A stretch of 21,356 nucleotides of DNA, from contig JANDJZ010000659.1 of assembly GCA_027943245.1 (NCBI GenBank), forward strand, positions 1 to 21,356, read 5' to 3'. The notes under the pieces were generated by a model. That model was not told the origin of the DNA, did not search any database, and was given only the letters and a program-made list of their open reading frames with translations. Shown one piece after another: positions 17,507 through 21,356 of the stretch. Numbering within the stretch: the stretch's first letter is position 1; each line of letters opens with the position of its first letter. Both the position numbers and the translations under genes were made by a program. This DNA comes from Acanthamoeba sp. SK_2022b. Lineage: Eukaryota; Discosea; Longamoebia; Acanthamoebidae.

Positions 17507-18025
17507 AACTACTCACTCAACCAGCTTCACCATTGCTATGGACATGTAGGCAAGATGTGACCACGTGCCCTAGTCAAGTCACTTGGACTGGTACACACTG
17601 GAGGCACGCTCTTGCTGTGCAATGTGTGCATTCAAGCAAAAGCAACATGGCCAGATATCCATGACAGACCAGCCCCAAGAGTGACCAGACCCTTTGAGCG
17701 GATCCACACAGACATATGTGGACCACTACCAGTGGCCACGCCATCAGGTAAGCTGTACTACATGTCATTTATTGATGATGACTACAGCCAGTACACCACA
17801 ATCTACCTCATCCAACACAGGAGCGAGGTAAGCAAGTCAATCATACACATTCTCAAGTCAGCAGACTGATGTGGAGCAATCAAGGAGGCAAGTAGACAAG
17901 TGCTGTGGTCCAATGCTACCTAGTTGAGAAAAGGATTGTCCACAAGAGGACACCAGCATGCACGCCCAAGCACAATGGAGTAGCAGAACGCTTCAACCAC
18001 CTGCTACTAGAGATGATCAGGTGCA
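17507..18025 (+). pseudogene. Copia integrase remnant
   Basis: L-H-H-C-Y-G-H-V and C-N-V-C give the HHCC zinc-binding part (17525-17645), with an in-frame TGA at 17558-17560. H-T-D-I-C-G-P and F-I-D-D-D-Y-S carry the first two catalytic Asp residues. T-P-K-H-N-G-V-A-E-R carries the catalytic Glu, but in another frame (17950 onward). The region between these has stops. Confidence 0.92.
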
Positions 18026-18222
18026 TGGTGATGATGTGGTTATGGTATGTTGTTGTGCTGGTGTGCTGATGTTGTGGTTGTAGTGGTGTTGTGGTGCTGT
18101 TGTGGTGCTGTTGAGGGGTGATATTGTGGTGTTATTGTGATGATGTGGCGCTTTAGTGGCGGTGTGGTGGTGTTTTTGTAGTGGTGTGGGATGTGGAGTG
18201 GGGTGGTGCGGTGATATTGTGG
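18021..18222. repeat. GTG-type simple-repeat array between retroelement fragments
   Basis: About 200 bases of GTG/GTT/GAT words, G/T-rich on top. It sits exactly where RT should follow the integrase, between the + strand element and the - strand RNase H fragment. Confidence 0.85.
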
Positions 18223-18249
18223 TGGTTTAATATTGACTCTCTACCACCA

Positions 18250-18700
18250 CTATGTTGTAATGTACGCTGTGTGGTGAAGAGTAAAGTGTGAAGCTTCAGT
18301 GATTGACGTAGCAATGCAGGATTGATTCTTAGCTCTCCAGTAGACTGGGCCACCTGCAATTGTGTAGAGGATGCCAGATGTTGACTTGTGCATGGTCTTG
18401 TCTCTGGCCCAGTCTGCATCTGAGAAGCCTCTGGTTGTAAGGCTGCTTGTGTCTGGCGCATAGCATATTGCCAGCTCTTGTGTGCCATGTCAGTACCTGA
18501 ATAAGTGTTTGACTGTGGCCCAGTGTTGCCCCCCATAGGCGTGTGTTCAGATGCCTACTGAGTACACACATCATGTACACAATGTCCAGTCACAAGGCCA
18601 GTGCAATGTAGTTGAGCCATCCTACTGCTGACTGGTACAGGACGCCAACAAACTCCAGTGGTGTCCTCTCAAGTGAGGGGTAGGCCCGGAGGGCCGCCTG
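18250..18700 (-). pseudogene. Copia RT-end/RNase H fragment on the opposite strand
   Basis: Read on the - strand: G-V-L-Y-Q-S-A-V-G-W-L-N-Y-I-A, then D-I-V-Y-M-M-C-V-L-S-R, then H-W-A-T-V-K-H-L-F-R-Y, then G-F-S-D-A-D-W-A-R-D-K and S-T-S-G-I-L-Y. This is the copia RT C-terminal and RNase H sequence, including the D-A-D-W core. Breaks: a TGA after A-L-A-L, a frameshift at the G6 run near 18530, and a TGA after F-R-Y. The fragment ends at a TAG (18250-18252). Confidence 0.92.
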
Positions 18701-20420
18701 TGATGTGGTGGTGGTGGTGGTGGTGAAGTTGTGGTGGTGTGGTGTTGTGGTGTGGTGGTGCTGTTGTGGTGGTGTTGTGATGTTGTGGTGGTGTTGTGAT
18801 GTTGTGTGTGGTGGTGTGGTGGTGTGGTGGTGTGGTGGTGTGGTGGTGCTGTTGTGGTGGTGTTGTGATGTTGTGGTGGTGTTGTGATGTTGTGTGCGGT
18901 GGTGTGGGTGTTGTGGTGGGGTATTTTGGTGGTGTTGTGGTGATGTTGTGGTGCTTGTAATGCTGTGCTAGAGTATTTTGGTGGTGTTGTGGTGGGTTGT
19001 GATGTTGAGGTGGGGTTGTGGTAGAAATGGGTGAGTGGTGGTGGTGGTGGTGGTGGTGGTGGTGGTCAGGTCGTCAGGTGGTGGTGGTGGTGGTGGTGGT
19101 GGTCAGGTCGTCAGGTGGTGGTGGTGGTGATGGTGGTGGTGGTCAGGTGGTGGTGGTCAGGTGGTGGTGGTGGTGGTCAGGTGGTGGTCAGGTGGTGGTG
19201 GTCAGGTGGTGGTGGTGGTGGTGGTGGTCAGGTGGTGGTGGTCAGGTGGTCAGGTGGTGGTGGTGGTGGTGGTGGTGGTCAGGTGGTGGTGGTGGTCAGG
19301 TGGTGGTCAGGTGGTGGTCAGGTGGTGGTGTGGTGAAGTTGTGATGATGGTGTTGTGGAGTTGTGGTGGTGTTGTGGTGGTGTGGTGGTGGTGTGGTGGT
19401 GGTGGTCAGGTGGTGGTGTGGTGATGTGGTGGTGGTAGGTGTGGCGGTGGTGGTGGTGGTAGTGGTGATGTGGTGGTAGTGGTGTGGTAGTGGTGTGGAT
19501 TGTGTTGGTGGTAGTGGTGTGGTGGTGGTGTGGTGATGTGGTGTTGTGGTGTTGTGGCGATGTTGTGGTGGTGTTGTGGTGGTGTTGTGGTGTTGTGGTG
19601 TTGTGGCGATGTTGTGGTGGTGTTGTGGTGTTGTGGTGGTGGTGATGTTGTGGTGTTGTCGTGGTGTTGTTGTCGTGGTGTGATGGTGTGGTTTGTCATG
19701 ATGTGTTGGTGTGGCGATGTGGTGGTGATGGTATGATGCATTGATGTTGTGGTGATGTGGTGTAGTGGTGATGCAGTGGTGGTAGTGTGGTAGTGGTGAC
19801 GTTGTGGTGTTGGTGGTGTTGGTGTTGTTTTGGTGTTGTAATTGTGTGTGTTGGTGTTGTGGTGATGTGGATGTTGTGGTGGTAGTGTGGTGGTGGTGTG
19901 GTGCTGTTGTGGTGGTTTTGTTGTGATGTTGTAATGCATGGTGTTGTGGTGGTAGTGTTGTGATGTTGTGATGTGGTGGTGATCTTGTCTTATGTTGTGG
20001 TGGCGATATTGGTGTTGTGGTGGTGGTGTTGTTGTGGAGGTTGTGGTGTAGTTGTGGTGTTGTTGTGGTGCTGGTGATGTTGTGGAGGTTGTAGTGATGT
20101 TGTGGTGATGTTGTGGTGTGGTTGTAATGATGTTGTGGTTTGGTTGTAATGATGTGGTGAATTGTGGTGTGGTTGGTGATGTGGTGCTGTTGTGGTGATG
20201 TTGTGGTGTGGTTGTGGTGGTGTTGTGATGGTGTGGTGATGTTGTAGGGAAGGCCAAAGGCCGCCAGTGTGATGTGTTGTGGCAATGTGGTGTTGTGGGG
20301 ATGTTGTGGGGATGTTGTCGTATGGTGTGGTGATGTTGTAGTGTGGTGTGTTGTGGCAATGTGGTGTTGTGGGGATGTTGTGGTGGTGTTGTGGTGATGC
20401 TGTGGTGGTGATGGTGATGT
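18700..20420. repeat. Long GTG/GTT/GAT simple-repeat array
   Basis: About 1.7 kb, G/T-rich on the + strand. At about 19030-19330 it becomes nearly pure (GTG)n interrupted by TCAG. Elsewhere it mixes GTTGTG, GTGATG and GTGGTA words. A short non-repeat island (aggccaaaggccgcc) lies at 20251-20265. Very long frames on both strands encode only Val/Trp/Gly or His/Thr/Asn repeats. Confidence 0.92.
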
Positions 20421-21356
20421 CAAACCATCAAACAACACAACCACAACCACAACCACAACCACAACCACAACCACAACCACAACCACAACCACAACCACAA
20501 CCACAACCACAACCACAACCACAACCACAACCACAACCACAACCACAACCACTACTACAACACCCCCCCACCAAAACATCACCACATCACAACACCACCC
20601 ACAGCACTGCAGTACCACAACACCACGCCAGCCACCAGCACCATAACACCACAACACCACACCAGCTCCACACCACCATAACACCACCACAACACCACTA
20701 CCACCATAAAACCACACAACCACACAACAGCACACAACCACCACCATAGCACCACCACACCACTGTTGTGCACAACATCATTACAACACCAACCCTACAA
20801 CACCACCACAACATCACCACCATATCACCACAACAACACCGTCGAAATATGACCACACCAGGACCCCATTACCACAAAACCACTACACCACCACAACATC
20901 ACACCAACTCCAGCACAACACCATCTCAACCCCACAATACCATCTACACCACCACAATACCCTCCACACAATCACAACACCATCACAGTAAAACAACACC
21001 ACAAAACCACATCATCATCACAACACCACCATAACACCACCACACCATCCCACAAAATCACAACACCACCACCAAATCACACCATCACCACAGCACCATC
21101 ACCACACCATCACAACACACCACCACACCATCACACCATCACCACAACACCATCACAACGCCATCACCACACCATCACAACACCATCACCACACCATCAC
21201 CACATCATACCATCACTACATCACCACACCATCACAACATCACCACACCATCACCACATCATCGCACCACCACCATATCACCACACCGCCACCACCACCA
21301 TCACCACCACAACACCATTATATCACCACAGCACCACCACCACCACCACCACCACC
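20421..21356. repeat. CAC/ACA simple-repeat array, strand-switched
   Basis: From about 20421 to the window end the composition inverts: CAC, ACA and ATC words on the + strand. It begins with a perfect (ACAACC)19 hexamer array at 20437-20550. The rest is degenerate and continues beyond the window. No gene is seen. Confidence 0.92.
20437..20550. repeat. (ACAACC)19 perfect hexanucleotide array
   Basis: Nineteen uninterrupted six-base units, 114 bases. The other strand reads GGTTGT. This is much purer than the surrounding degenerate repeat and lies right beside the strand switch. Confidence 0.92.

Larger units (their letters stand above)
15870..18025 (+). mobile_element. Decayed Ty1/copia retrotransposon (gag-protease-integrase)
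   Basis: In order: a possible LTR end (through ctctctcaca, 15940), a possible primer-binding site starting TGGGTCC at 15946, gag, zinc knuckle, protease and integrase. This is the Ty1/copia order (integrase before RT). The frames are broken by stop codons and frameshifts, so the copy is inactive. After the third integrase motif (H-N-G-V-A-E-R, about 17971-17991) the element runs into a GTG-type repeat at about 18021, and RT/RNase H are missing on this strand. Confidence 0.9.

Noticed and set aside
15962..18025. Active retrotransposon
   Set aside because: There are multiple stops and frameshifts in gag and integrase, no RT on the same strand, and no second LTR in the window.
20437..20550. Telomere-like repeat
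   Set aside because: The unit is ACAACC/GGTTGT, not TTAGGG, TTTAGGG or another known telomere unit, and it is internal to a longer repeat block.
19296..20747. 483-codon open frame on the - strand
   Set aside because: It encodes only Val runs and His/Thr/Asn/Pro repeats from the simple-repeat array, with no domain. It is an artefact of stop-poor triplet repeats.
1..21356. tRNA, rRNA or snRNA genes
   Set aside because: No cloverleaf A/B boxes, rRNA core segments or snRNA signatures were recognised by eye. A tRNAscan/Infernal run would be needed to exclude short ones.

Overview
The window is nuclear DNA of an unidentified eukaryote, most likely a GC-rich unicellular protist. The evidence is genes cut into many short exons by introns of mostly 60-300 bp, AATAAA-type signals, a decayed Ty1/copia retrotransposon, and eukaryote-only families (PH-domain phospholipase D and an EAF7/MRGBP-like NuA4 subunit). 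I cannot place the lineage more precisely. All three genes lie on the + strand.

Layout. 175-2840: a ten-exon gene for a predicted nucleotide-sugar glycosyltransferase (462 aa as modelled). 2841-3625: 3' flank, a GTG-type simple-repeat array and unassigned sequence. 3626-12503: a 42-exon model for a PH-domain phospholipase D (1225 aa). It has a possible N-myristoylation start, a domain resembling the DNAJC11 C-terminus (DUF3395), two EF-hands, a PH domain and two canonical HKD motifs. 12657-13961: a two-exon gene with an EAF7/MRGBP-like N-terminus, an acidic middle and a probable winged-helix C-terminus. The intergenic gap before it is only 153 bp.

From about 14 kb the character changes. GC content falls, genes stop, and long strand-asymmetric GTG/GTT/GAT simple repeats (15094-15752, 18021-18222, 18700-20420) surround retrotransposon debris. 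On the + strand there is a copia gag-protease-integrase remnant (about 15870-18025). On the - strand there is an RT-end/RNase H fragment (18250-18700). At about 20420 the simple repeat switches strand and becomes CAC/ACA-rich to the window end, starting with a perfect 19-copy hexamer array.

Function. The three genes are not an obvious pathway. The PLD model combines a Ca2+-sensing module with membrane-targeting modules and a phosphatidylcholine-hydrolysing core, which suggests a Ca2+- and phosphoinositide-responsive producer of phosphatidic acid. The third gene belongs to chromatin regulation.

The most notable signals are splicing-related. Five of the 41 modelled PLD introns use GC instead of GT at the donor, four of them in the context GCACG. 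Across all 51 modelled introns, C at intron position +4 is far commoner (36/51) than the usual GTAAG (3/51). All exon borders were derived by hand from reading frame, phase and family conservation and need transcript confirmation.
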